From positions 1 to 23,330 of the forward strand of contig CAZJKC010000023.1 of assembly GCA_964546565.1 (NCBI GenBank): a stretch of 23,330 nt of DNA. The letters are read 5' to 3'. The position numbers and the translations under genes are program-made. Source of the stretch: CAG-826 sp964546565 (GTDB lineage Bacteria > Bacillota_I > Bacilli_A > RFN20 > CAG-826). Below the pieces are notes generated by a model. It was not told the DNA's origin. It did no database searches and worked only from the letters and a program-made list of their open reading frames with translations. Below are positions 16,242 to 23,330 of the stretch, in pieces; position 1 is the first letter of the stretch; every line of letters starts with the position of its first letter.

Positions 16242-18095
16242 CTAATTGATATCAAAAAGTTCTTTCCATATACGTTCGTATTCTGTCTCAAGTTCCTTTC
16301 TTTTTTCCTCGAGTTCTTTCATCACTTTAGGATTCATATAGTTTTCTTCTTTCCACTCTTCTTCTTTAATAGCTTCAATCTCTTTTTCAATCTTTTCTAA
16401 ATCGCTTTCAGTGACTTTTTTTGTTTTTCTCGTTGCTTCGGTCTTTTTCTTTTTTTCAGAACAATTATTCTGTGCATCTAATAACACTCTTTCTTGCTCT
16501 TTAAAAGATTCATAATTGCCTTCATGATAATAAGGCTCTTGATTATTAATATATAAAATTTTATTAGCAATAGAATCAATAAAATAACGATCATGAGAAA
16601 CGAAAATAAGGCACCCTTGATATGATTGTAATGCATTAATGAGAGCTTCTCTTGTGAGCATATCTAAATGGTTAGTTGGTTCATCTAAAAGAAGAACATC
16701 ATAATGTTTTAAAACTATTTTAGCAAGAATAACACGCATTTTCTCGCCACCTGATAAAACACTTGTCACTTTAAACACTTCATCACTAGTAAACGCAAAT
16801 TTCCCTAGGTGGTTGCGTATTTCTTTTTCACCCATTAAAGGAAATTCATTTACAAAGTACTCTAACAAAGTTTGATTATCATCTCCAAAAACAAAATCAT
16901 TTTGCTTAATATAACCAATAGATAAAGGCATTAAACGGCGAATATAACCACCTATTGTCTTCATTTCACCTAAAATACATTTTAAAAGAGTCGTTTTACC
17001 TGTTCCATTATCGCCCATAATAGCTAAACGATCATTGCCAAACAAATAGAATGTAAATGGTTTAATTAAAACCGAATCAAAGCCAATAGAACAATTTTCT
17101 AAGTATAATATCTTTCGATCTGAACGTACTTCGCCTACAAATTGAAATCTAATTCCCGCTTTCGCTTCTTGAGGCTTATCAACCTTTTTCATATGTTCTA
17201 ATTTCTTTTCCCGATCTTTTGCTCGCGAAACAAATCGTGGTTTAGGCTTATAAAACTCAATAAACCTTTTCATTTTCTCTATTTCTTTTTGCTGAATAGT
17301 ATATTCACGCATCAATGTTTCATATCGTTCTTTCTTTTGAGCAACATAACTATCAAAATTACCTTTATACAAAGTAACATTTTGATTTTCAATTTCTAAT
17401 ACTTTATTCGCTATTGCATTAATAAAATAACGGTCATGAGAAACAAAGATAATTGCGCCATGATAAGTCTTTAAGTAATTTTCTAGCCAATCAATAGTGG
17501 ATACGTCTAAATGATTAGTCGGTTCATCAAGAATCAAAATATCCGGGTCTAATAAAAGTAATTTTACAAAAGCCATTTTACTTCTTTCTCCACCTGAAAA
17601 GCTCGCGATTGGACGCGCAATAACCTCTTCATTAAAGCCGAATTTTGATAACATCATCTTTATCTTATAACGATATTCATATCCACCTAAATGTTCAAAA
17701 CGGCTCAACAATGTTCCATATTGTTTTTCAATATTGGCGTCATGCGGATTTAAAGCGTATAGATCCGCTAAAGACTCCAATTCTTTCTCCATTTTTATCA
17801 AATCTTTGAACACTAAAAGAGCTTCTTCCTCTAACGTGTGATTTATAGATTCAATAACATCTTGTGATAAATAGCCATATTTAACTCCTTTTGCAAAAAA
17901 AATAGCGCCTTTCCCACTTGATGTTAAAGTAATTTCTTCCTGACCAATAATCATCTTTAAAAGAGTCGATTTTCCTGTTCCATTTGCGCCAATAATGGCC
18001 ATCCGATCATTTTCATTTACACCAAATGTTAGTGACGAGAAAAGTGTCTCTGTACCAAAAGATTTACTAACATTACTAACCGATAAAACTACCAT
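16242..18095 (-). CDS. ABC-F family ATPase (ribosome-associated type)
   Basis: This 617-residue protein has the start ATG 18095-18093, only 2 nt after the thioesterase stop. The longer reading would overlap that gene and begins before conserved sequence. Two ABC domains are seen. Walker A is GANGTGKST (36-44) and GDNGTGKTT (361-369). Signatures are FSGGERSK (166-173) and LSGGEKMR (448-454). Walker B is ILDEPTNHLD (188-197) and LLDEPTNHLD (469-478). The linker (about 240-315) has PKPRFVSRAKDREKK. A charged coiled coil ends the protein (about 540-617). There are no membrane segments. ABC-F proteins act on the ribosome as translation factors or antibiotic-protection proteins; overall it is YdiF-like. 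A housekeeping role is more likely than resistance, given its context. Confidence 0.93.
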   Translation of the reverse strand: MVVLSVSNVSKSFGTETLFSSLTFGVNENDRMAIIGANGTGKSTLLKMIIGQEEITLTSSGKGAIFFAKGVKYGYLSQDVIESINHTLEEEALLVFKDLIKMEKELESLADLYALNPHDANIEKQYGTLLSRFEHLGGYEYRYKIKMMLSKFGFNEEVIARPIASFSGGERSKMAFVKLLLLDPDILILDEPTNHLDVSTIDWLENYLKTYHGAIIFVSHDRYFINAIANKVLEIENQNVTLYKGNFDSYVAQKKERYETLMREYTIQQKEIEKMKRFIEFYKPKPRFVSRAKDREKKLEHMKKVDKPQEAKAGIRFQFVGEVRSDRKILYLENCSIGFDSVLIKPFTFYLFGNDRLAIMGDNGTGKTTLLKCILGEMKTIGGYIRRLMPLSIGYIKQNDFVFGDDNQTLLEYFVNEFPLMGEKEIRNHLGKFAFTSDEVFKVTSVLSGGEKMRVILAKIVLKHYDVLLLDEPTNHLDMLTREALINALQSYQGCLIFVSHDRYFIDSIANKILYINNQEPYYHEGNYESFKEQERVLLDAQNNCSEKKKKTEATRKTKKVTESDLEKIEKEIEAIKEEEWKEENYMNPKVMKELEEKRKELETEYERIWKELFDIN

Positions 18096-18097
18096 AA

Positions 18098-18820
18098 CTA
18101 TTTCAATATACCACTTGCCACAAAGCAAATGTCCACTCCTATATATCCCATAACTTTTAAACATCCCTGTTTTTCAATATTCTTTTTAACAATGATTATA
18201 TTGCCTAATTTAGCTTGCATTAAATAATTAATCTCAACTGATTGTATTCTTACGTTTTCATCTACCGCTAAAGCATTATAAACCAACTCAGCATAACGTG
18301 CATTATTCATATGATGATTCCAATCTAAATCCGTTAAATTGACTTGATGTTCAAAACAATATTGATATTGACTCTCATCGCCAATTACAATTTTATCAAA
18401 TGATTCAATAAAATTCTTATCTAAGCAAAAATCATCATGTACTTCCGCATTTTCCATACGTGCAATACGATGTGAATCTATGTTATATAAACACCAAAGT
18501 GTTGATCCTTTAACGCATAAATCGCCTTTATCATTATAAATTGAAAAGTCACGAATTGATTCAAAACGACCATGTGGATGAGGCCATGTTTTAACATGTA
18601 AAAAAGTCGTGTCATTAATATCATTAACTATGACATATTTATTTCTAGCAACAATCCAAATTAAATTTTTTTCTAACATTTTTTGATATCCAATATCAAT
18701 TTCTTCTGCATGAGTTGAAGCTGCTTCTTGCGCGACATCAAAAATAGCATAAGGGCGAATCCTTTTATATTGGTCTAAATATCCCGATGTTATCCGAAAT
18801 GTATACTCTCCTAATAACAT
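18098..18820 (-). CDS. acyl-ACP thioesterase
   Basis: This 240-residue protein belongs to the FatA/FatB-like family (PF01643), two hot-dog domains that release fatty acids from acyl carrier protein. The first domain has IFDVAQEAASTHAEEIDIGY (26-45) and RNKYVIVND. The second has DWNHHMNNARYAE (166-178), the family active-site pattern D-x-N-x-H-x-N. I choose ATG 18820-18818, 7 nt after GAAGTGAG. A GTG at 18832 is possible but sits directly on the ribosome site. It is cytoplasmic. It follows the trypsin-like gene closely and precedes the ABC-F gene by 2 nt. Confidence 0.92.
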   Translation of the reverse strand: MLLGEYTFRITSGYLDQYKRIRPYAIFDVAQEAASTHAEEIDIGYQKMLEKNLIWIVARNKYVIVNDINDTTFLHVKTWPHPHGRFESIRDFSIYNDKGDLCVKGSTLWCLYNIDSHRIARMENAEVHDDFCLDKNFIESFDKIVIGDESQYQYCFEHQVNLTDLDWNHHMNNARYAELVYNALAVDENVRIQSVEINYLMQAKLGNIIIVKKNIEKQGCLKVMGYIGVDICFVASGILK

Positions 18821-18835
18821 TCTTAATCTCACTTC

Positions 18836-20140
18836 CTATATATGGCTCACTTTTTTTAAAAACTCTTCTAAGCTTCTCATAAAGACAATTTTATTATCTT
18901 TATCACCATATGCTCCACATAAATAGCCGATAACTTTTCCGGTAGCTACTTCAAAAACCGGACCGCCGGAATTTCCTGGTCTAGCAGAGGCATCTAAATA
19001 ATAAAATTTTTGTCCGTTTTTTGTTTGCTTTGAAGAAATATATCCTTTTGTTAAAGTGGGACTCAACTCCAAAACATCATCAGATAAGCCAATTCCAAAA
19101 GGATATCCAACAATGGCAATTTCCGTACCTAGTTTTAAATGCTTATAAGACTCCTCATAGGCAAAGTAATAATGATTCTTCGTTTCTAATTTAATAACAG
19201 CATAATCATTTTCTTTATCACAATAAAGAAGTTTGCACTTATGAATTTCTTTGCGATCATTTTCTAAAGTGACACGTGCAAAAATAACCTTTGCCTCACT
19301 TACTACATGAGCACAAGTCAAACACATACCTTCATTGCTCACAATAAAACCCGATCCAACTGATTTATCAGTTTCAATATAAACGAGAGCATTTTCAATC
19401 AATTGGGGATGATGAGCATAATCAACTAAAAATCCTTTGGTTCTTTCAAATAGTTGCGGACCAATATGATAAAGTTCCGCTAATGAACGACAATTACGTT
19501 TGGTTTGACAAATACTTTTTAACTCTTTATCATTTGCGTACTTACTATCTAATGTCACTTTTTTAAAAGGATCAATAAAAAGGCAACGCATTATTCTTTT
19601 AGCGTTTTCTAATTCTTGATCATTGCTACGATTATCAATCCATAATAAAGAATGCACTATATCTTCACTACATTCCTCAATAGTGTGAAAATATTGACGA
19701 ATATTGAATTCTTTTATACTTTCAATCGTTATCATTAATAATTGCGAACAACTTTTAAAAAGTCCAGAATAATAATATTCTAAAAATTCCTTCGTTTGTT
19801 GAGAATTTAATTCTGAAAAATCTTCATAATTAAAATCTTTTTTATGATATTTTTTTTCAAAACTATCAAGACATTCTTCAAAAGAATAATGCCCATCAGA
19901 TAATAATCTTAAAAAAACATATTCGTTATACTCTAACGATTTATCAGAACAAGCAATAATTAATAAAGCAAAAAGATAAATGATGACGAAGTTTTCTAAA
20001 AAAAACTTTCGATTTCCTTTATAGTATTTTTTAACAATTTGATCATCTAAACGTTTTGCAATATCTGTCATAACCTGACATAAGGTATCAAATCTTGCTT
20101 TAGCATCATACGCTAATTTTTCAATTTCCTTCACGTTCAT
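18836..20140 (-). CDS. trypsin-like serine protease with helical N-terminal domain
   Basis: This 434-residue protein starts behind AGAGGAAAG. Residues 255-430 are a trypsin-fold (S1C/HtrA-like) domain with a complete triad: H278 (CAHVVS), D312 (NDYAVIKL) and S391 (PGNSGGPV). There is no PDZ domain. The first 230 residues are mostly helical and I do not recognise them. One hydrophobic stretch (FVIIYLFALLIIAC, about 51-64) could be a membrane helix or the core of a TerB-like helical bundle. There is no cleavable signal, so the protease part may be in the cytoplasm. It heads the cluster with thioesterase, ABC-F, YqeY and tRNA. Protease identity is confident; role unknown. Confidence 0.88.
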   Translation of the reverse strand: MNVKEIEKLAYDAKARFDTLCQVMTDIAKRLDDQIVKKYYKGNRKFFLENFVIIYLFALLIIACSDKSLEYNEYVFLRLLSDGHYSFEECLDSFEKKYHKKDFNYEDFSELNSQQTKEFLEYYYSGLFKSCSQLLMITIESIKEFNIRQYFHTIEECSEDIVHSLLWIDNRSNDQELENAKRIMRCLFIDPFKKVTLDSKYANDKELKSICQTKRNCRSLAELYHIGPQLFERTKGFLVDYAHHPQLIENALVYIETDKSVGSGFIVSNEGMCLTCAHVVSEAKVIFARVTLENDRKEIHKCKLLYCDKENDYAVIKLETKNHYYFAYEESYKHLKLGTEIAIVGYPFGIGLSDDVLELSPTLTKGYISSKQTKNGQKFYYLDASARPGNSGGPVFEVATGKVIGYLCGAYGDKDNKIVFMRSLEEFLKKVSHI

Positions 20141-20286
20141 AAACTTCTTTCCTCTTCATCACTTTTATTATTTTAACATAAAATAATAAGACAATGATAA
20201 CTTACTGGTCTTTTTGTTGGCATATAAATGGAACGAGTTAATAAAAAGCCTTTAATAATTTCATTTTTTTATTACCAAACAAAATC

Positions 20287-20314
20287 TTGACTAATAAAAG
20301 TTATGCAATATAAT
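20287..20314 (+). promoter_or_regulatory. promoter facing the ABC exporter operon
   Basis: TTGACT (20287-20292) and a perfect TATAAT (20309-20314) have a 16-nt spacer. The predicted transcription start falls at the left edge of the palindrome at 20323, leaving a leader of about 425 nt before the ATPase gene. Confidence 0.7.
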
Positions 20315-20322
20315 GTAAATGA

Positions 20323-20349
20323 CGTTATATAATAATTTATTATATAACG
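20323..20349. promoter_or_regulatory. 27-bp palindrome at the transcription start
   Basis: CGTTATATAATAA, one T, then TTATTATATAACG form a perfect 13-1-13 inverted repeat just downstream of the -10 box. Its position suits a repressor operator or a stem at the mRNA 5' end. Confidence 0.75.
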
Positions 20350-20373
20350 ATATCCTCTAATGGAAGTGAAAAA

Positions 20374-20535
20374 ATGCCATCTAAATCAAAATACTAGATT
20401 ATATACATTGCTCTTAACATCGTTTCAAAAAAAATATATAAAAAGAAAAGAATGATGTATGATAAAAAAAACGTTAACTTGTTCAATCTTCACATTATTT
20501 TTTCGATGCAAAAGGCATTCAATAGTGTAAAATAA
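20374..20535 (+). pseudogene. possible decayed regulator reading frame
   Basis: A ribosome site (GGAAGTGA, 20362-20369) precedes ATG at 20374. The frame reads MPSKSKY and stops at TAG (20395-20397), then stays open in the same frame to TAA at 20533. The continuation (IIYIALNIVSKKIY) loosely resembles the first helix of TetR-type regulators, which often stand before ABC-2 exporters. It may equally be a seven-codon leader peptide or chance. Confidence 0.3.
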
Positions 20536-20746
20536 GAAACTACATAGCGTTTTTTTAAAAATGTATTAATGTGACTTTTTATGCAAAAACATTGATACAT
20601 AAAGGCTACACTTCGCAAAAAAAGCCACACCTTTATCAGTTTTTACGTCATCAAATTACATTATTACTTTATATGCACCTAGTGTATGTCATTTATTCAA
20701 TAAAAAACAATCTTGAAGAATCATCTTAGAAAGGAAGTAATAAAAA

Positions 20747-21661
20747 ATGAAAGATATTATAAAAATCGAACAATTATCCAAATCATTTGGAGACGTTAAA
20801 GCTGTACAAAACATCAGTTTTCACGTTAAAGAAGGAGAGTTATTTGCTTTTTTGGGTGTTAATGGTGCTGGAAAATCGACCACCATTAACATCATTTGTG
20901 GACAATTATTCAAAGATAGCGGGACCATTGAAATCGATGGTATGAATATAGAGAACCATCTTGATCAAATCAAAAATGAACTAGGTGTTGTTTTTCAAAA
21001 TTCTGTTCTTGATAACTCATTATCCGTTTATGATAATTTGCAGAGTCGCGCGGCTTTATATGGTATAACGGGGAAAGCTTTTGAAAAAAGAATTGAAGAA
21101 TTATCAAAACTATTAGATTTCGAAAGCATTATCAAAAGAACGGTCGGCAAATTATCAGGTGGACAAAGAAGAAGAATTGATATCGCACGAGCCTTAATTC
21201 ATCATCCTAAAATATTAATCTTCGATGAACCGACAACAGGTCTAGATCCGCAAACACGAAAACTTTTGTGGGATGTTGTTAATGACCTTCGTAAAAAAGA
21301 AAACCTTACCGTCTTTTTAACAACACACTATATGGAAGAAGCAAGCGATGCAGATTATGTCGTCATTCTCGATAGCGGTCAAATAGTCTCTGAAGGAACG
21401 CCATTAAGTTTAAAAAATGCCTATGCCGGTGATTATATCACACTTTATAATGTAGAAGAAGAAGTTGTAAAATCATTTCATAAACCTTATTCTATATTAC
21501 GTGATGGCTATCGTATTGAAGTTAAAAACACTGCAGAAGCCACTTCTCTTATATTAGCTAATCCAACAATATTTAGCGATTATGAAGTTACTAAAGGAAA
21601 AATGGACGATGTGTTTTTAGCAGTTACAGGCAAAAAACTTGTTGGAGGTGATGACAAATGA
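20747..21661 (+). CDS. ABC transporter ATPase (ABC-2 / DrrA-like exporter)
   Basis: This 304-residue protein starts behind AAAGGAAG. Walker A GVNGAGKST (37-45), Q-loop FQNSVLDN (83-90), signature LSGGQ (136-140), Walker B ILIFDEP (156-162), D-loop GLD and switch H194 (LTTHYMEEA) are all present, so it should be active. The C-terminal part (about 220-304) is the usual accessory region of the daunorubicin-resistance-type ATPases. It forms an exporter with the next gene, sharing an ATGA stop-start overlap. Drug, lipid or peptide export is possible; the substrate cannot be told. Confidence 0.95.
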   Translation: MKDIIKIEQLSKSFGDVKAVQNISFHVKEGELFAFLGVNGAGKSTTINIICGQLFKDSGTIEIDGMNIENHLDQIKNELGVVFQNSVLDNSLSVYDNLQSRAALYGITGKAFEKRIEELSKLLDFESIIKRTVGKLSGGQRRRIDIARALIHHPKILIFDEPTTGLDPQTRKLLWDVVNDLRKKENLTVFLTTHYMEEASDADYVVILDSGQIVSEGTPLSLKNAYAGDYITLYNVEEEVVKSFHKPYSILRDGYRIEVKNTAEATSLILANPTIFSDYEVTKGKMDDVFLAVTGKKLVGGDDK

Positions 21662-22563
21662 GTGCACTTTGGTCATTAACAAAAAGAAATATTAAACTTT
21701 TTTTCAAAGATAAAGGGATGTTTTTTACTTCTCTTATTACACCTTTAATTTTATTAGTACTATATGCTACCTTTTTAAGAAATGTTTATTATGATTCCTT
21801 CGTGAGTTCTATTCCCGATGAAGTTGTCATTAGCGAAAGTTTAATTAACGCAACTGTTGGTGGACAATTAATATCATCACTTTTAGCAGTTTGTTGCGTT
21901 ACTGTCGCATTTTGCTCAAATTTATTAATGGTACAAGATAAAGTCAATGGGGCGCGCAAAGATTTAACAATGAGTCCTATAAAAAGTTCAACACTTTCTT
22001 TAAGTTATTTCCTTGCTAGCGCTGCTGTAACCTTAATCATATGTTTCACAACCTTAGCCGCTTGTTATATTTACTTGTTATTAACCGGTTGGTATTTAAC
22101 ATTTATCGATGTCTTATTATTAATAATTGATGTCATCATTCTCGTATTATTTGGTACTGCACTTTCCTCTATTATTAACTGTAACTTATCAACAAATGGA
22201 CAAAGTTCTGCTGTTGGTACCATCGTAAGTGCTGGTTATGGTTTTATTTGTGGAGCCTATATGCCGATAGCGAATTTTAGTTCTGGATTGCAAGCAATAC
22301 TATCATTCTTTCCTGGAACATATGGAACATCCTTATTAAGAAACCATTCTTTAAATGGAGTATATAGAGAAATGAATTCAATTGGCTTCCCCGATGATGT
22401 AATAATGGGAATTAAAGACTCTATTGATTGTAATCTTTACTTTTTTGATAATCCGGTCAGTGTTTCTACCATGTTTATAATTATGATTTTAACGGTTGTT
22501 TTTTTAATTGGAATATATATCCTCATCAATATTTTAAAATCTAAACAAAAACTTAAAAGATAA
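21658..22563 (+). CDS. ABC-2 type exporter permease
   Basis: This 301-residue protein starts in the ATGA overlap with the ATPase gene, behind GGAGGTGATG. It has six likely membrane segments. The first (about 23-43) is followed by an extracytoplasmic loop (about 44-70), and further segments lie near 70-90, 115-140, 145-170, 185-205 and 270-290. This is the usual ABC-2 layout. The conserved part CGAYMPIANFSSGLQAILSF precedes the last loop. It forms the membrane pore of the exporter. Stop to the next start is only 12 nt, so the toxin-antitoxin genes are probably co-transcribed. Confidence 0.92.
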   Translation: MSALWSLTKRNIKLFFKDKGMFFTSLITPLILLVLYATFLRNVYYDSFVSSIPDEVVISESLINATVGGQLISSLLAVCCVTVAFCSNLLMVQDKVNGARKDLTMSPIKSSTLSLSYFLASAAVTLIICFTTLAACYIYLLLTGWYLTFIDVLLLIIDVIILVLFGTALSSIINCNLSTNGQSSAVGTIVSAGYGFICGAYMPIANFSSGLQAILSFFPGTYGTSLLRNHSLNGVYREMNSIGFPDDVIMGIKDSIDCNLYFFDNPVSVSTMFIIMILTVVFLIGIYILINILKSKQKLKR

Positions 22564-22575
22564 AAGAGAGATAAT

Positions 22576-22737
22576 ATGAAAAAAATTAGTACAACAAATC
22601 AGAATGAAGATACATCCAATAACAAGATAACAAATAAAGAAGAAATACTAGAATATGTCGATGATCAGATTATTGATGAATTATCCGCACTCCTAATTAA
22701 AAAAAATATCATTGCATATAAAGAGTTAGCAAAATGA
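22576..22737 (+). CDS. small putative antitoxin of the Doc-like toxin
   Basis: This 53-residue protein is encoded from ATG 22576 to TGA 22737, behind AAGAGAG. The N-terminal 20 residues are polar and probably flexible (Asn/Thr/Lys-rich). The rest (ILEYVDDQIIDELSALLIKK onward) is predicted helical. Its stop overlaps the start of the Fic/Doc gene as ATGA, the usual antitoxin-then-toxin order. I see no DNA-binding domain like that of Phd and no (S/T)xxxE(G/N) inhibitory motif, so antitoxin function rests on position, size and coupling. Confidence 0.7.
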   Translation: MKKISTTNQNEDTSNNKITNKEEILEYVDDQIIDELSALLIKKNIIAYKELAK

Positions 22738-23114
22738 TTTGGATAAAAAAAGAACAGGTGTTAAAGCTACACAATGATCTCATAACTTTTACTGGTGGAT
22801 TTAATCGTATACGAGATGAAAATCTTTTAGACTCCGCTTTAACGGCACCTCTACAAACCTTTAATAATATTGATTTATTTCCAACCATAATAGATAAATG
22901 TGTTCGCCTTGCTTGTGGATTAACACAAAACCATCCTTTTATAGATGGGAATAAAAGAATTGGAGTGCATACCTTATTAGTTGTCTTGTCTTTAAATAAT
23001 ATTACATTATCCTATACACAAGAAGAATTATCAAATATCTTTCTTAATTTGGCCGATAATAAATACGACTTCGAAAAATTAAAAGAATGGGTCATCAGCC
23101 ATATACATCATTAA
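22734..23114 (+). CDS. doc: Doc-like (death-on-curing) Fic-fold toxin
   Basis: This 126-residue protein has the usual length for Doc. The Fic motif is HPFIDGNKR at 67-75. H67 is complete, and the NKR ending is the Doc type rather than the GNGR of AMP-adding Fic enzymes. The Doc of phage P1 phosphorylates EF-Tu and stops translation, so a similar reaction is likely but not shown. The start overlaps the stop of the 53-residue partner and probably depends on coupling. It lies just after an ABC exporter, an uncommon place that may reflect insertion or a stabilising role. Confidence 0.9.
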   Translation: MIWIKKEQVLKLHNDLITFTGGFNRIRDENLLDSALTAPLQTFNNIDLFPTIIDKCVRLACGLTQNHPFIDGNKRIGVHTLLVVLSLNNITLSYTQEELSNIFLNLADNKYDFEKLKEWVISHIHH

Positions 23115-23246
23115 GTACTCTCTTAATTGATCAAATAATGATTCGCTAATACTTCTTACATCATTCGACGCATAATTTTCCTTATAAAACTATTTAAATA
23201 AAATTTCTCCATTCAGGTAATTTTCAAGAGGGTTTAAATCTAGGCG

Positions 23247-23265
23247 CTCTAAAGTTTTGTAGGGA
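23247..23265. repeat. 19-bp direct repeat, copy 1
   Basis: CTCTAAAGTTTTGTAGGGA is repeated exactly at 23279-23297 (period 32 bp). Confidence 0.9.
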
Positions 23266-23278
23266 TGGGCTTGAGATC

Positions 23279-23297
23279 CTCTAAAGTTTTGTAGGGA
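23279..23297. repeat. 19-bp direct repeat, copy 2
   Basis: This is the exact second copy, 5 bp before the hairpin at 23302-23330. Confidence 0.9.
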
Positions 23298-23301
23298 AGT
23301 A

Positions 23302-23330
23302 AACCATCGAAAATTTATGTTTCGATGGTT
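23302..23330. terminator. perfect 11-bp hairpin at the window edge
   Basis: AACCATCGAAA and TTTCGATGGTT flank a 7-nt loop. The window ends at the stem, so a T-tract cannot be checked. It could be the terminator of the exporter/toxin operon or the end of a mobile element. Confidence 0.6.

Larger units (their letters stand above)
20141..20746. other. 606-bp non-coding region between divergent operons
   Basis: It holds the plus-strand promoter at 20287-20314, the 27-bp palindrome at 20323-20349 and the broken frame at 20374-20535. The rest (20536-20746) is AT-rich with no convincing gene. The ABC ATPase gene begins after AGAAAGGAAG at about 20730. Confidence 0.7.

Noticed and set aside
23079..23192. 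Continuation of the edge frame past its TAG over the Doc gene end
   Set aside because: The frame stays open and reads smoothly, but it is antisense to Doc's C-terminus and likely chance.

Overview
The window is AT-rich DNA with strong GGAGG-type ribosome binding sites and sigma-A-like promoters (TTGACT/TTGACC and TATAAT boxes). The standard genetic code is used: a tRNA-Trp(CCA) is present and TGA is a stop. Lipoproteins and Ser-rich surface proteins are frequent. This points to a low-GC Gram-positive (Bacillota, Bacilli-like), plausibly an uncultured gut lineage near Erysipelotrichales/RF39. The taxonomic placement is inference from style, not from a marker tree.

Layout. (1) 1-829: the 5' half of a minus-strand AAA-ATPase-like/PD-(D/E)XK family gene, cut by the window edge. 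(2) 1008-5672: two minus-strand surface proteins, probably one operon. One is a lipoprotein with carbohydrate-binding-like and fibronectin III modules. The other is a membrane-anchored protein containing a nearly perfect 632-bp internal duplication. A promoter in front of them carries two LacI-type operator candidates (GAAANCGNTTTC) 33 bp apart. (3) 5846-9990: a tightly packed minus-strand operon (membrane protein, membrane-anchored protein, YesL/DUF624 protein, cytoplasmic GH30 glycosidase, LacI-family regulator). Its promoter is fused with the terminator of the preceding lipoprotein gene. Regions 2 and 3 look like one glycan-handling locus: outer binding proteins, an inner glycosidase and a local repressor, but no visible transporter. 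(4) 10103-10915 and 11184-14999: a divergent pair, a lipoprotein and a very large secreted subtilisin-like protease with Ig-like and lectin-like modules and a C-terminal membrane anchor. (5) 15000-15662: non-coding, with a stand-alone terminator-like hairpin. (6) 15663-20140: minus-strand housekeeping-type cluster: trypsin-like protease with an unknown helical N-domain, acyl-ACP thioesterase, ABC-F ATPase, YqeY and tRNA-Trp. (7) 20141-20746: non-coding leader with a strong promoter, a 27-bp palindrome and a short broken reading frame that may be a decayed regulator. (8) 20747-23114: plus-strand operon of an ABC-2 exporter (ATPase, permease) followed 12 nt later by a small putative antitoxin and a Doc-like Fic toxin. 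(9) 23115-23330: repeats and a hairpin at the window edge.

The most interesting points are the paired LacI operators, the promoter embedded in a terminator, the hairpin between ribosome binding site and start codon of the 10915 lipoprotein, the recent tandem duplication and inter-gene domain sharing in the surface proteins, a shared C-terminal helical module with an anchor lacking LPXTG, and the unsecreted-looking trypsin-fold protease. None of these proves a new system.
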